From Plectosphaerella cucumerina (Eukaryota; Ascomycota; Sordariomycetes; Glomerellales; Plectosphaerellaceae): DNA of 64,000 nucleotides. A model generated the notes under the pieces. That model was given only the letters and a program-made list of their open reading frames with translations. It was not told the DNA's origin and did not search any database. Of the stretch, positions 8,442 through 20,291 are shown in pieces. The stretch spans positions 5,890,001 through 5,954,000 of the forward strand of contig JAGPXD010000001.1 in the NCBI GenBank assembly GCA_020746995.1, in the 5' to 3' direction. Every line of letters starts with the position of its first letter. The first letter of the stretch is position 1. A program made the position numbers and the translations under genes.

Positions 8442-11114
8442 ATGCTTGAGTGTGGTCTATGCTGCAAGACCAACAGGCTTGCTACGTTGAACGAAAAGGA
8501 AAACGCGCTGCATTCGCATTCACATCGGGCCATTGACAACGTGTCGCATCGCCCTCTCAGTAGATCACTCGAAGACCTCCGCCGACGCCAGCGAGATCGC
8601 CCTCAACCAAAGAAACCCGGCTACAAGAACCAGCTCATAGCCTCGCCTCCCTTCGCGGGCGATATTGATCCTACTGTCCTGGCTGCCGCCGAAGCCGCTA
8701 TCAGACGCCGAGAGGCGAACAGAGCCCTCCAACAGGGTGCTTTGGACGCCTTGCACGCTCTTTCTCCTGGAACCGACTGCCCAGAGATATCACGCGTGAT
8801 CCGCCGGACCGATCACCCTTCGACAGGACGCAACACGAAGCGCAATATGGCGTCGACTGCTCGCCCTGCAGTGCCACCACGCCATCCTGGACGCCTCAAG
8901 CAGGCCCGCACGTCAAAAAGTCGCGGTCCAATAGTCGTTACAGCTTCCACAAGCGCTCGGAAATCACGACCTTTGTCCCAGCCCCGATCACACGCCTCGA
9001 CCAGACAGCCACCTCGGATTCGGCCGGGCACCCCCTCGTCTGTGTTGCGACAGCGAGCCAAGGCAGCGAATCCACCCCGCCCGCCGAGTCACTGCTCCCG
9101 ATGCGGTAGTGTCGAGCCTGGCATGGGCGCCTCCGATGCCGACAAAGCGAAACTCTGGGATGCTGTCCGTAGAAGCCTCTCCCAGCAGAGCCGGGTCTCC
9201 TCCATCGTTTCTCCCTTGGAGGCTCTTTCCATCACCTCAGCCGGGCCCGCGCCCGTGCCACCATCAAGGACGTCAAGTCAACAGCGAGCTTTGGACCAGT
9301 TTGTGAGGCAGCTTGAGACGTATGCCGACCGAAGAGGCGTCGCTGGGAAAGTCCCCGTCTTCACCCCGACACCCGACTCGGTTCTATCCTATCATACAGT
9401 GTCAGCTCTACTGCCCTACGAAGCAGATTTACAGAAAGCCGGTCTTGCAGTGACATCTTGTCAGCAAGCAAGACACTCATCCACGCACCGGATTATCCGA
9501 CCGCAGACCCCTGAAGCACTTGGCCTCGATGGCCAGCTGGTCGACAAGCCTCTTCCGAAACTACCCAGGCGGGTGATCAGAAACGAGATGCCTGCGAATG
9601 GCGTCGCCCGGCAATATGTGCATGCTACCGCCCAAACCGCAGCCGAGGAACCTGCCAGCGACAACACAGAGGTTGTCTTCACAGCGGACGACGAGCGCTG
9701 GGACTCTGCTTAGCTTGCCCAGATCCCTTCAAGACGAGTCCAGAGCCAGAGGAAGCGGGCGGCGGATTTCTGCAATAATCTCCTTTGTATCCCATTGTCT
9801 CATGCAACATCGACAGAACCAAAGGCCGGGATCCGAGCATCTGTGGACACGCCGGCCAAGATGATGGCGCGATGGGAGCCAGTCTATCCCCAGCACAGTG
9901 ATGGCGACGACATACCTGAGGAGAATCACACTTGCAAGACAAAAGCCACTCACCAACACAAGACAGTGGCTCGGCATCGACATCCTGGAGTTCACCAACT
10001 ACTCGAGACACGGACAAACCCAGTTGGCCTTCGCAGGTCAGCTAAGCCTCCTGCTGAGAAACCTTGTCCAGCTCGTGAGCCCAAACACGTCCAGTCTTCC
10101 ATGTCAGTGCGACATGAACACAACAAAAACGTGCCGACTGCCGCGGCAGAGGGCAAGCTCACCCATCAGTCTCCAACTCGACACAGAACTCCGGTGTCGC
10201 CCACGAGCCGGAGAGAACTAAAGGTTCCCGACATTGCGTTCCTGGCAAAGGAGCACATCCATCGCAAATCTTCAAACCCGCCTATTCGCAGGATCTCAAC
10301 TCAACAGCCAGAGCGGAAAGCGCAGGCCAAGCTCGAGCTGGCCAAGAAACGAAGACAGGAGCTGCAGAATCTGACTACGGAAACTGCAATTTCTTCAGCC
10401 CCAGGTCCAGAATCGCAGACAAACTCTGCCCCCCGAGACGAGTTGACCATGCCGGTGCCGGTGCTGCCTTACACATGGAAGTATACCTCTAGCGGCGGAC
10501 CCTCGTCACTCGAAATGGCGCTGGAGGCAGCAGCCAGTGAACTTGACAAGTCCAATCTGCCATTGTCGGACCTCTCCAATCTGCAGGAAGATGGACTACG
10601 CATCAAATCGAAGCCATCATCAGACAAGCCAAGCTTGCAAGGCCAAAACATGGACATTTCGCCTACGAGTCAACGGGTGCATGCGATACCAGAGCGCACT
10701 ACCCTAGGACAAGACCTTGATGAAGCTGAACCAGGTCAAAGTCCTCCTCGACCGCCTGTCACTCAGGCGGAGCCAAAGGATGCCCCAATTCCGACACCCG
10801 CCTCCAGGTCCAAGTCGAAAGCTGACGACAACCGCACAGTCGACGACCGAGATGTCTTGCGCGGGCTGCATATTGCAATCTCGGCCGCGTGTGACGAGGA
10901 AGTTGACGCCTGGATTTGCCAAGAGACAGGTGTGCAAATCCGACGATTTCTAGCGGATCTGAAAGAGTTCGAGACGCTGGGCCAACGAGAAAGGCCGGTC
11001 GTTCCACGTGAGAATGGGGCCAGGGCCAGGAGGGCTCAGCTGCGAAAGCTGAAGACGCAGATTCGCAAGTCGAGATTGGCAATGAAGGGAGACGACGCGC
11101 CTCCCCAGAGATGA
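8442..11114 (+). CDS. Large disordered hypothetical protein; reading frame interrupted by one in-frame TAG
   Basis: One continuous frame runs from ATG 8442 to TGA 11112-11114. It would encode 890 residues but for a single TAG at 9711-9713 (codon 424). The frame stays open directly before and after the stop without a second stop or frameshift, so both halves very probably belong to one gene. The N-terminal half is basic and Ser/Pro-rich, with a small CSRC motif near residue 220. It also has a conserved-looking segment that includes LWDAVRRSL and DQFVRQLETYA. The C-terminal end carries a predicted helical domain (VLRGLHIAISAACDEEVDAW and RRFLADLKEFETLG). I do not recognise a named family and assign no function. 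Possible explanations of the TAG are a spliced intron of multiple-of-three length (donors GTTGTC at 9672 or GTGCAT at 9618, acceptor CCCAG ending at 9722, neither with a good branch site), a nonsense allele, a sequencing error, readthrough, or A-to-I editing. The exact start codon is uncertain. Confidence 0.65.
9698..9722 (+). promoter_or_regulatory. Predicted RNA stem-loop around the in-frame TAG
   Basis: CTGGG at 9698-9702 pairs perfectly with CCCAG at 9718-9722, enclosing a 15-nt loop that contains the TAG (A at 9712). Inside the loop, GC at 9708-9709 can pair with GC at 9713-9714. This leaves U-U-A at 9710-9712 as a tight loop with the stop-codon adenosine at its 3' edge. The adenosine has U on its 5' side and G on its 3' side. 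Confidence 0.4.
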
Positions 11115-13031
11115 CCGGTGCAGCAAAAGGTTGCACTGCAACGTAGGTAGTTCTCTTGAATAAAGATGCAGATCCTACACAATCATCCTACCTGGAGAAC
11201 ACAGTGAAAGCAATGTCTGACCAGGCCCTATTTCTGGTGGAAGTCTTGACATGACCATAACCCCCTGTGCCTAGAAAGAAGCGATCCCGAACTTGGTTGG
11301 AAGGCTTCCATATTCTGAGAGGGTTGCCGCCGCCATTTCGGAATCCAACTCTCGCCTCTTGCAGTCAACGCGAGACTGAACAAAATGCGAACATTGCGAC
11401 TTCGTAATCCTTCACTCGCTTGGGGCGGAAAATGGCAATGTGAGGGGGCCCCGCAGGCCAAGAATGCAACTCTGACAATCTCGTCGTCTGCAATTCACCA
11501 GGGCGCCCGGGCTTGCAGCTGTGGCTGGCGCCGCCGAGCCTGCCAAGTCTCTGGCAGGAGAAAAGCTGCTGACGGTGGGCAAAGGGCGGTTCACCGAGTA
11601 TCATGCCGTGCATCTTGCGTTGCGGTGATGCTGAGATGACTTGCCGAGTCTCGTGATTGACGAGGCCTGGCCACGATTTCGCTCCGTGGAGACCTGCTCG
11701 GATTCGAGAGCTGCTTCGGCCGAGGCCGGTGGGCGGCCTTTTGAAGGTGACGGACGGGGCGTGTGGCTTCAAGCAGGCCCTCGGGTTCATCCCTGTCTCC
11801 CCTGGGGACGGCGCGGCGGAGGCTCGGCGGCGGGTGTTCTGGCCGCATTCCCGGAACATTGTGGTCCGTGAACCCCTTCCAGCAGGACTCGGTCCCTCCT
11901 CAGTCAGGTGCTTGTTCACTGGGGCGCGGCCCCAGCCTGCTGAGTGTACGCCCCCCTTGCTCTGTCCCGCCAGCGTGCGGCCGGCGTCGCAAGCAAGCAG
12001 CAAAACCAGGCATTCGCGTTAGGGGCGGTCACAGGGACGGTGCCTTTCGCGCGGGCTGGGGGCCGATGGGCGGGCTCGAAGCCGTCTGACGCTGGACCGT
12101 GCTGTTCGTGGCATCATTAGAGCGAGACAACAGGGCAACTTCCAACTTCCAAGTACCGTCAAAGTACCCGGGATGACAATCCCGAAGCTAATCCGACTGA
12201 CATCCAAGCTAGGCGGCGGCCAGAAGCCCCCCCTGTGTGTCACGTCCTCATCTCCCCTGGCCTTCTGGCTGTTGCGGTTAAGGTGCTCGCACTTTGGAAG
12301 GTTCCATCGGGCGTATAACAAGCAATTGAAAGGTTGACACGCAGCGAGGGCATAAGAGTAACTTTCCGTTGCGTTGCTCCCTCCCAACTCCCGGCCAGCA
12401 GGGATCGGGGAGACTCCAGCGTCTAGGCCCAGGGGTGCCCCCCGCTGACAGGCCTGACTCTGCACCCGCGGAAGCAAGCGAGGGGCCTCGAGTGTAGAAA
12501 TATGGGGTGCACTCGATGAGCGGCATGGGTTGGTGGCACGATTCCCGCCTCGCTAGCTGCTCACCCGCGGCGATGCTCCGCTCAGTCACTGTCAATCGAG
12601 TTGCCAGTTTACATTCGAGCCGTCTGCCAGCATCACTTGTAAGAGGAACAGGCTTGAAGCTTCAATGGCTCTTCAGTGTTCGATTTGGGTATATAAACGA
12701 TAGTCCATAAAGCTGCCCTCCGGCTGGGGATGGACACTCTCAGATGTTTTTTTTCTGGGTCTCATATTAAAAAACAACCTCATTAGCGTCACTGGCCGGC
12801 CAGCCAGCGGGTCGCGAGGTGAGGCGCGTCGCCTGATGGTCTTGCCGCAATCCACTATCCCGGTCGGCTCCGGCTGAGGGCCAGAGCCGAGGGAGGCGAG
12901 AGAGGGAGGCGAGAGCCAAACAGAACGACACCGACTACCTCGCGGACGCCCTCGGCGGCCAGGGTGACGGGAAGAAAGACGAATAAATGATGAGAAGGCA
13001 AGGTATCAGCGAGGCAAGGAATTGAGCCACC
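11115..13031. other. Intergenic, no gene seen
   Basis: About 1.9 kb between the 3' ends of the disordered-protein gene (plus) and the MFS transporter gene (minus). The largest open frames (for example 11365-12003 minus) are low-complexity and unlike any family. A TATATAAA at 12690-12697 is the only strong promoter-like word, and no open frame follows it on either strand. A purine-rich GGGAGGCGAGA direct repeat lies at about 12892-12914. Confidence 0.4.
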
Positions 13032-14808
13032 TTAGACCTTGGCGTCGCCAACCTGGTGAACCTGCTCGGCCGACTCCCTCTTCTCGAGATCCTCGTTCTT
13101 CTCGATGCGGCCGAGGTCGATGTCGGCAACGTTGGCATCGGGACCGTCGATGATCTTGACGAGCTCCTCCAGGGTGGGGCCACGGGTCTCGACGAACATG
13201 AAGTAGACGAAGGCAAGCTCGCCGGCGACCCAGATGGTGTAGATGAGGTACAGCCTCCAGGTGTTGCCGCCGTAGCCAGTCTGGCTGGGTTCGCCGTTCT
13301 CGGGGGGTGCCTCCCAGGCCTTGAAAGCCAGGGGGTTAAGGTAGGTGTTCAGGAGGAGAGCGACCTGGATGAAGATGTTGAGGATCATAAGACCCTTGGC
13401 ACGCAGGGAGTAGGGCAGGATCTCGACGGCGTAGCCGATGAGGAGACCAGACCAGGCAAGCGAGTAGAAGAAGGAGAAGATCCAGACGCAGAAGATCATG
13501 CCGGCGTTGGCGCCAGGAGCCTGCTTCTGCTCGTGCAGTCCGCAGGTCAGGGTCCAGAAGGCGAGGGTCAGGAACATACCGCCGGTAGCGGCGAGGAACA
13601 TGAAGCGACGGTTGACGCGGTCGACGAGCAGGGCCATGCCGACGGAGACGAACATGGACATGAGGGTCTGACCAGCGTTGAGCCAGAGACGGTCGTTGGG
13701 CGTGCTCATACCAGCGGCAGTGTACAGACGAGCCGAGTAGTTGGAAATGACAGCGTTGCCGGACCACTGGGAGAAGATGCCGAGGGCGATGATGACGATA
13801 AGACGGTAACGGTTGCCCTTGGTCTTGAAGAAGTCGATGTACCTGGACGAGTTATCGGCGGCCTGCTCCAGCTTGATGGTGTCACGGATCTCGCGGAACT
13901 CGAACTGGACGGTGGGGTGGTCGGCGTTGCCATTGGCGTGGTACTTGGCGAGGATCTGGAGGGCCTCATCCTGGCGGTCCTTGGCGATGAGGAAACGAGG
14001 CGACTCGGGGATCCACCAGAGGAAGACGAGCTGAATGGCCGAGGGGACGGCCTGGAGAATGGCAAGGATACGCCACGACCACTCGCTGTCGATGTTGACG
14101 GTGCCGACGGCAGCAAAGGCGACGATCAGGGCACCGAGGTTCCACAGGCAGTTGTAGACGGAGGTGAAGCGGGCGCGGTGCTGGGGGTGGCAGAGCTCAG
14201 TCAGAAGCATGGGCGAGGCGATCTGGGCGAACGAGTTGCCGAAACCGAGAAGAACACGGCCGCCGGAGAAAGCTGAAGAGGGAGTCTGTCAGTGGCACTG
14301 ATCGCAGAGGAAGAAGGGAGCAGGTCGAAAACTCACTGCCGTAGTCCTGGCAAGCACCCTGCAGGATACCGCCGACGACGATGATGACGAAGCCAACGGC
14401 GATAGACAGACGGCGACCCCAGTTGTCGGTGATGATAGGGACGAGAGGGATGGAGCAGACGGAACCGATCTGGTAGAGAGCGCCGAGGAGGCCGAGACGG
14501 TCGCCCTCGGGCTTGTCGAAGTAGTCCTCCCAAAGAGGGATGTTCTGGTACGAGTTGAAGACCATACTATCGTCATCGTCATCAGTAGGTTACTCTTCGG
14601 GGTGAGGTGAAGAGCGTGCGGCTGTTGCTTACCCATCGTAACCGGTAGAGGCGGACGACACACAGAGGACGACACAGTAGAAGGCGAGCTTCCTCAGGCC
14701 GGGCTCCTTGTACCAGGTGACATGCTCGAACTGAGGAGCCTCCTCACGAGCGCGCTGGGTGGCCTCGTTCGGCGCGCTGGTGGCGCCGATCTTCTCGAGA
14801 AAACCCAT
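13032..14808 (-). CDS. MFS sugar transporter (lactose/hexose permease-like)
   Basis: Predicted 548-residue plasma-membrane proton/sugar symporter of the fungal sugar-porter family, closest by eye to lactose and hexose permeases. Exons are 14808-14633, 14566-14337 and 14272-13032. It shows the full sugar-porter pattern: about twelve hydrophobic helices, the loop-2 motif DNWGRR, the GGRVLLGFG start of TM4, the ELCHPQHRARFT loop, the WWIPESPRFLIAK motif after TM6, the DRVNRRFMF motif in loop 8, and the terminal FVETRGPTLEE element. The cytosolic tail is charged and rich in Glu and Lys. The start is supported by the short acidic N-terminus before TM1. Codon bias is strong: mostly C- or G-ending codons leave a 406-codon open frame on the opposite strand, which I regard as a shadow. 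Substrate specificity cannot be read from sequence alone. Confidence 0.95.
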
Positions 14809-17800
14809 GTTGATAGTGGGAACCCTTGGGCAGTAGTGATGGTTGAAAGGGTTAGAGGGGTGGAGAGATGTTGACGAAGAGCTTTCCTCTGCTGCGCGGA
14901 TCAAGGCTGGCTTGAGGTCGCTGGTTGGGCCTGGCAGACTTCAGTGAAGAAGAATGGGATGAGGGTGAGAGGGGCAGGAAGGCATGGTGATCGGGGAGGA
15001 GGCCCCTAGATATATGGGTAAAGATGCCATCCGTTCGAAGGGTTCTCGCCCCGTCGTCCTCGACACCACGGTAACATTGCAGCAGGCTGGGCGGTGGCGG
15101 ACAAGCGGACCGCACTTCAGATCTGGATCACCAGTTGGGGCCCCAAACTGGCAAATGCAATCCATCAAATGAGAGGCCCCGCCACCCCCGGCGGGAGACG
15201 TTCGAGGTTGTTGCTGCAAGCTTGGTACGGACAAGGGGGGGTGGCATGGGGGAGGGTGTGGTCGCTCCAGGAGGGGGAACATGGAGCATGCTCCAGGGGT
15301 ACGGGGTCAGGCGAGGTCGAGGACACCACGCCGGGCGGCCAGCCGGCAAAGGTGCTGGTCAAGGGGCGGCTGATCAGCCGGAATTCATCCTTTTCTCCTT
15401 CCTTGCCTCGCCTGGCTTCCCCCTCTCTCTGTATGTGCGCGCCAGCTTTGAAGGAAGGCCAATGGGGCCCGACTCGGACAGCATATGCGAAGGCGACACG
15501 GAGGCAGGCCAGCACCCCAGAAGGAGCTAGACGTGCCCTCCAAGGCGGAGGCATGGCCGAGCTGCAACACGGAGGCCATCACATGGCCCAGCATGCCCAG
15601 ATCCCGAAATGCTGTCAAGCGGCGCGCCGTCCGAAAAAGTGAGCTGCATTTTGCCGGGTGAAGTGGGCGGCCGGGCGACCTCGCCTCCCCCTTGTCGTGG
15701 TCCTTTACAGTTGCCCCTTCCAGGTGCCACGAGACTTGAGAAAGCGGTGCCCCACGGATCCCCACCCCTTGCTGGTTGCCGGAGACGTGGGTATCGTTCC
15801 ATCTTGGCTGTTCTTGGACGTTTCTTGGAGAAGAGAAAGAAAAGTTGATGAAGGGGGGGCGTGGAGGAAACAGGGCCAAGGGCCTCGTGGGAAAAATCAG
15901 CCATCCCGCGGCAGGGCAGACATCTTGCATTGCGAGTACCGCGCCATGAGGTAGGTGGTGCGGGAGCCAGGCTGCCCAACAGGGGGAGGGGCCAAGCACA
16001 GCGCCCGGTGTCTTCGTAGTGATTTCCGGGGGTGGTTTGTGTGGTCTGGAGCTCGCCCGGGGTCTGGCTGCGGGGAGAGTACTGTACGAATAAGGCCGAA
16101 CAGACTCAGGCACTGAAGGCCGCCTGGGCGTTCCCCCGGAATGCTTCCAAGGCTCCAAAACGTCCCGTCTGAACCGCTGCGCGATGCCGCGTTCCCCAGG
16201 GCCGAGCTTTGCGTGTGTCCCGCCGTGCCGGTACAGTCTGGCGGGGATGCTGGCCTCTGGATCCCGGATAGAGAACAGAACCCCAGGTGGCATCCTGATC
16301 AAGAGAGCCACAGGCCATGATGAGGGCAGCAGTTGAACGGTGTCCGGGAGGTTGGCGGACGCACCGCACGGTGCGAGGCCCACCCCGCGCTACCCCCCCC
16401 GGTAGAAAGGGGTCGGCCGTAGCGCACTAGGTACGGTACCGACAAAGTACCAACTTGCGCAAAGGGCAAATGAGCCTGCCATCGCAGCGAGTCGGCCACT
16501 CACTGCGCGGCGACCTGTGTGGTGTGCCGAGCTCCGTGGCGGCGTGTGCTGGCGCAGGACGAAATCACACTCTGGTCGGTTTGATGCCCGTCCCTGACTT
16601 GTCTTCCCATCTTCTGGCCGCCTGGCGCATGCCGAGATCCTCGATCTGGCCCGGAGCCAGTCCCTGGTGCCCCCGAAGGTTAGCAACTGATTCAGGTGCC
16701 ACTTCACTCACGGTACCTGTCAGACGGAGCCCCCCTCCGTCCGGATCCCCCTCACACCTGGCCTGCTCGAGCTGCGTCAACGTCGCTCGGCCGGCCACAT
16801 GGCTCCCGGGCGGCATGTGGCGGACTGCCGTCCGCCCAACGGCGACGGAGTAGGCCGGCCAGGAGGCAACTCTTCGCTTATCGTTTAGCAACGCGCCAGC
16901 CCGCCCGCGCACCCATGCCTTGACTTGACAACCACTCCAATTCACCCGAGTTGCAGCATGCACCACCGGCTACCGACTTCAGCCGCGCCCGGGACATGCC
17001 ACGGTGTGGCGGCGCAGGGGCCTGAATGGGGGCTAGGCAGTACTGTCAAGGTACATGTGATACGGGGAAATGCATTCAGGCGGGACGCAGAGAATGATTT
17101 GCTGATCTGCCTGGATCCGGAGACCTGGAAGCCCGCCCATAAGAGCCTGAGCCTGGTTCAGTTGTGTGGTTCAGGTTGCGTTGCCGGAAGGGTTGTCGAT
17201 GAGATTCAGGCTAAATGCGGGTAAATGCCCACAGCCGAGGAGAATATTGACGCCAAGCGCACCAGTCCCTGTCATGAGAGGTTCATGACAAGCAGACTTT
17301 CGGGCGCCATGATTCAGTATCGTTACACGACACACAAGCCGACGAGCACGCGTTCCGCGCGAGCGCGCAACGTTCCGGGCTCGGTGGTCGTTGGAAGCAC
17401 TGACAGACGGGGCGGGGGTGCGGTGACAACTGCAGGAGGAGGGTACAGACGGGCAAACGACCTTGTCGCCGTGGCAGTTCTGCAGGTCGTCTGATCAAAC
17501 AGGCCAAGAAAGTGGCCTTCTTTCGAGAGGGCCGTTGGGCCGCCGAACCACTCGGCGGACTGCGAAGCATCCAGAGGCCGTCTAGCGCGTGAGCTTCGCT
17601 GGTGTAATGGCCAATGTGCTGCCGTCGTCGTTATGCGCTGCGGCTGGCCAAGGTCTTGGTCTTTACGGGGCGTTCCCACTGAACAAGACTTTGCCCAGAC
17701 AAGACCCATCCACCACCCCTTGTGGACAACTGCAGTGCTGGAACCAAGGGCCGACAACCGTATCACCGAGTGAGTCCTTTCTGAGTTGGCAAGTTTCCAG

Positions 17801-19623
17801 CTGGCATGAGTCTTGGAACTGAGCGGCTCTTTGGATGTCGAACCCCTCGAAAAGTTGGCCGTGACTCTGACTTAGCGTCTCGATCTTGGTACGCGTCAAG
17901 CTTGCTGCTTTACGCGCGCGGACATCGGAACGGCCTGGGTATTGGCATTTCGTGTCGACCAGGCCGCTGTTCCGCAGATGGGAACCCAAGAATAGCCATC
18001 CAATTTGGCCTGCATCCTGCACCTGGAGACAACTGATGTTGATCTCCCCGTTGAGGCTGATCAATGGTACCCGGCAGGCAGCTGGACGGCTAATCCCACT
18101 GACCCGGGCCACCAGCTCTCCGCAGCCGCGATGCGCCATGATCGTTCGGAGAAAAGGCCTGCCTCTTGCACTGCATTGACTCGCTGCCAGTCGCTTCTGC
18201 CGGGTCACCCCGCAGCGCCATCGCCCGGCGAGCACCCCACGTCCTGTTCGTGCAGGGTAAAGTGTGCGTGGAAGGGGTCGGTTGACAGATTGGCACCCGG
18301 CGCTGTTGTAGACTCTGCAGGGCCAGGCTCACATCGCGTCCGCATGGTCCATCCTTTGGTAGACCGACTGTCTGTGGCAGTTAATCAACGGAAGAGATCT
18401 GATCTGGCCAGTAGATGGGTCGGTTGAAGGGCCCAAAATGCCCTTCAATTCTTCCAAGGGATGAAGCGAAATTCGATTCGAGGTCTCCCATTTAGCCTGG
18501 CATACGTACCTCAAACGCCATGGGCCGGCCTAGCTGCATGAGCCCACGGACATGGGGGCGAGCTGGATGCAACCTCCAAAGCCCCAAGACTCCCAAGTTT
18601 GGTCCGGAAGCTTGACAAGGCGGAGGCCCCGCCGTGAATGCTTTGCTGGGAGCTCATGGGTGGCCTGCGCCTTGACACATCCGTATAGCACAGAGGGCGT
18701 GGCAGCCTGGGCACGGAGCTCGCTGGCCAGAGGTCGACGCCACCCTCAGCTCTGCAGCCCGTGTCGGCGACGAGAAAAGCTAAGAGCATGCAAATCAAGG
18801 CCAATGGTCTCGGCGATGCTCGGCAAGGCCCGTTGCACTTGATGACCGGAGGTCCAGGCCGGAGGCGGCGCCGATGACTCCTCAGATTGTTACCAACGGT
18901 GGATGGTCGTCTTAGTGCTTAGTTGAAGAGCCAATCATGATGCCGAAGATCTTGGAGACGGCAACTGATAAACATGAATCTCAGACTTTCGTTGGACAAC
19001 CCGACATGATCGTAGCTTGGATCGTGGCCAGTCCATGTGCTCGAGGGCTGACCTGCTGATTCGCCCTTAGCCGCCGATCGGGCATTGCGGGTGCTTGTCC
19101 CTGTGATCATGTCAAACCCTGAGCCTTCTGGGCAATTTACGACTGGCTCACCTCCCACTCTGGCGGAACCCTGCCATTGCTGCGTTGGAGTCTGTCGACG
19201 GTGGTGTTGAAGGGTTGCACCGCTTCGTCGATCCTGTGGGAAGGAGTCGTGGAGCTAATAGGACCCCTAAGCACGAGCCAACAGATTACGAAAATCAACA
19301 CGATTCAACAGTTCTCATGACTGATGGATGATGGGAATGTTTGGTGCAGAATACTGCATGAGGTTAGCGTGAATAATGGTGGTGTAGAGATGTAGTCGAA
19401 GTCAGTCTAAAGTCTGAGAAGGAACGTCCAATGTGAGGCTAAACGAGGGTCCGAATGTGGCGTACGAGGCTGGCTTCCCTTCTTGGAAGCTGGAAGGTGC
19501 GCACGGGCCATGTGTGAGCTGACCCCTCACGCATCAACCTCAGCATGAGCATCGCCCAAAAGTCAAGTCGAGCTGCGATTCCCAAGTAAACCGACCAATT
19601 GCGATTCCAGATCCCGAAAAAGC
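14809..19623. other. Gene-poor interval, MFS promoter at its left end
   Basis: About 4.8 kb with no supported gene. The longest open frame (15385-16383, minus) is proline- and arginine-rich, has no start context or family resemblance, and overlaps comparable frames on the other strand. The first 200-250 nt should be the promoter of the MFS transporter: an ATATAT word at 15010-15015 reads as a TATA-like element on the minus strand about 200 nt upstream of its ATG. The rest is GC-rich unique sequence without transposon features. Confidence 0.45.
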
Positions 19624-20190
19624 ATGGAGATCACCAGAGATACCCAACCCACTGGATGGAAGGCCCTGCACGAGCTCAATTTGAACTTTACGGGACGCGA
19701 ATCGGAGAGCGAGCACTTCTACCGATGCTGGCAGCACTCGCTGTGTCGGACATGCCTCGCCGAAACTGAATGCAGCTGGTGCCCCTTCGTGAGTGTCTTC
19801 CAGCATTGCTATGTTCTGCATACAAGTACGGCATAGCTTACTGTCTCGCAGACATGGGCCTGTGTCCCCAACTCGTACCCGGTGCCGCTTCTTGCACCGG
19901 CGTACGATGAGCAAATTTGCCCCCATTGGGCGGAACGCTGGGAGCTTCGATCACAGCCACTCGGGTGTCAGGTGTCGACAATCACGAGCCTCACGACCAT
20001 AGTGACCATCGTCTCGACATTGGCTGTTGTCGCCATTCTCCATCTGGCCTTCTTGATTATCCGCTGGGTGCTCAGGCGGAAGACCGCGGGACGATGGAAG
20101 TTCTGGAGGCGCAAGAGTACGCCAGAGCAGGCCGCGGAGGAGGAGCCGCTACTCAGCGAACGACACGATGTGGCACATACAGATCCTTGA
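19624..20190 (+). CDS. Small PSI-like single-pass membrane protein
   Basis: Predicted 167-residue membrane protein with exons 19624-19788 and 19852-20190 (phase-0 intron, GTGAGT donor, CGCAG acceptor). Residues 30-75 form a cysteine cluster (YRCWQHSLCRTCL, CSWCPF then TWACVPN after the intron) typical of plexin-semaphorin-integrin (PSI)-like domains. An ICPHWAERWELR segment and a final cysteine follow, all found in small fungal membrane proteins of unknown role. One transmembrane helix spans about residues 98-125, followed by a basic RRKTAGRWKFWRRK stop-transfer stretch and an acidic cytosolic tail with a dileucine (EEEPLL). There is no N-terminal signal peptide, so the cysteine domain would be exposed by a reverse signal-anchor topology. 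Function is unknown. Confidence 0.85.
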
Positions 20191-20291
20191 GTGCATTGGA
20201 CGGGTAGGACCAAGTCCGAGCCAGATCATCAAAATATTGCCAGCGTCGCGGTCAGATTCTTCCCCGGCGACCAGGGCCACTGCCAGAAAGC

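Noticed and set aside
12690..12697. Strong TATATAAA word as promoter of a hidden gene
   Set aside because: No coding frame follows on the plus strand before the 3' end of the MFS gene, and none precedes it on the minus strand. An antisense noncoding transcript is possible but nothing else supports it.
13056..14276. 406-codon open frame on the plus strand opposite the MFS transporter
   Set aside because: It is the antisense shadow of a strongly codon-biased gene. Its product is a low-complexity Glu/Gly/Asp-rich string with no domain, and the sense protein is unmistakable.
15385..16383. 332-codon minus-strand open frame
   Set aside because: No family resemblance, composition dominated by Pro/Arg/Ser, overlapping frames on the other strand and no splice or promoter context.
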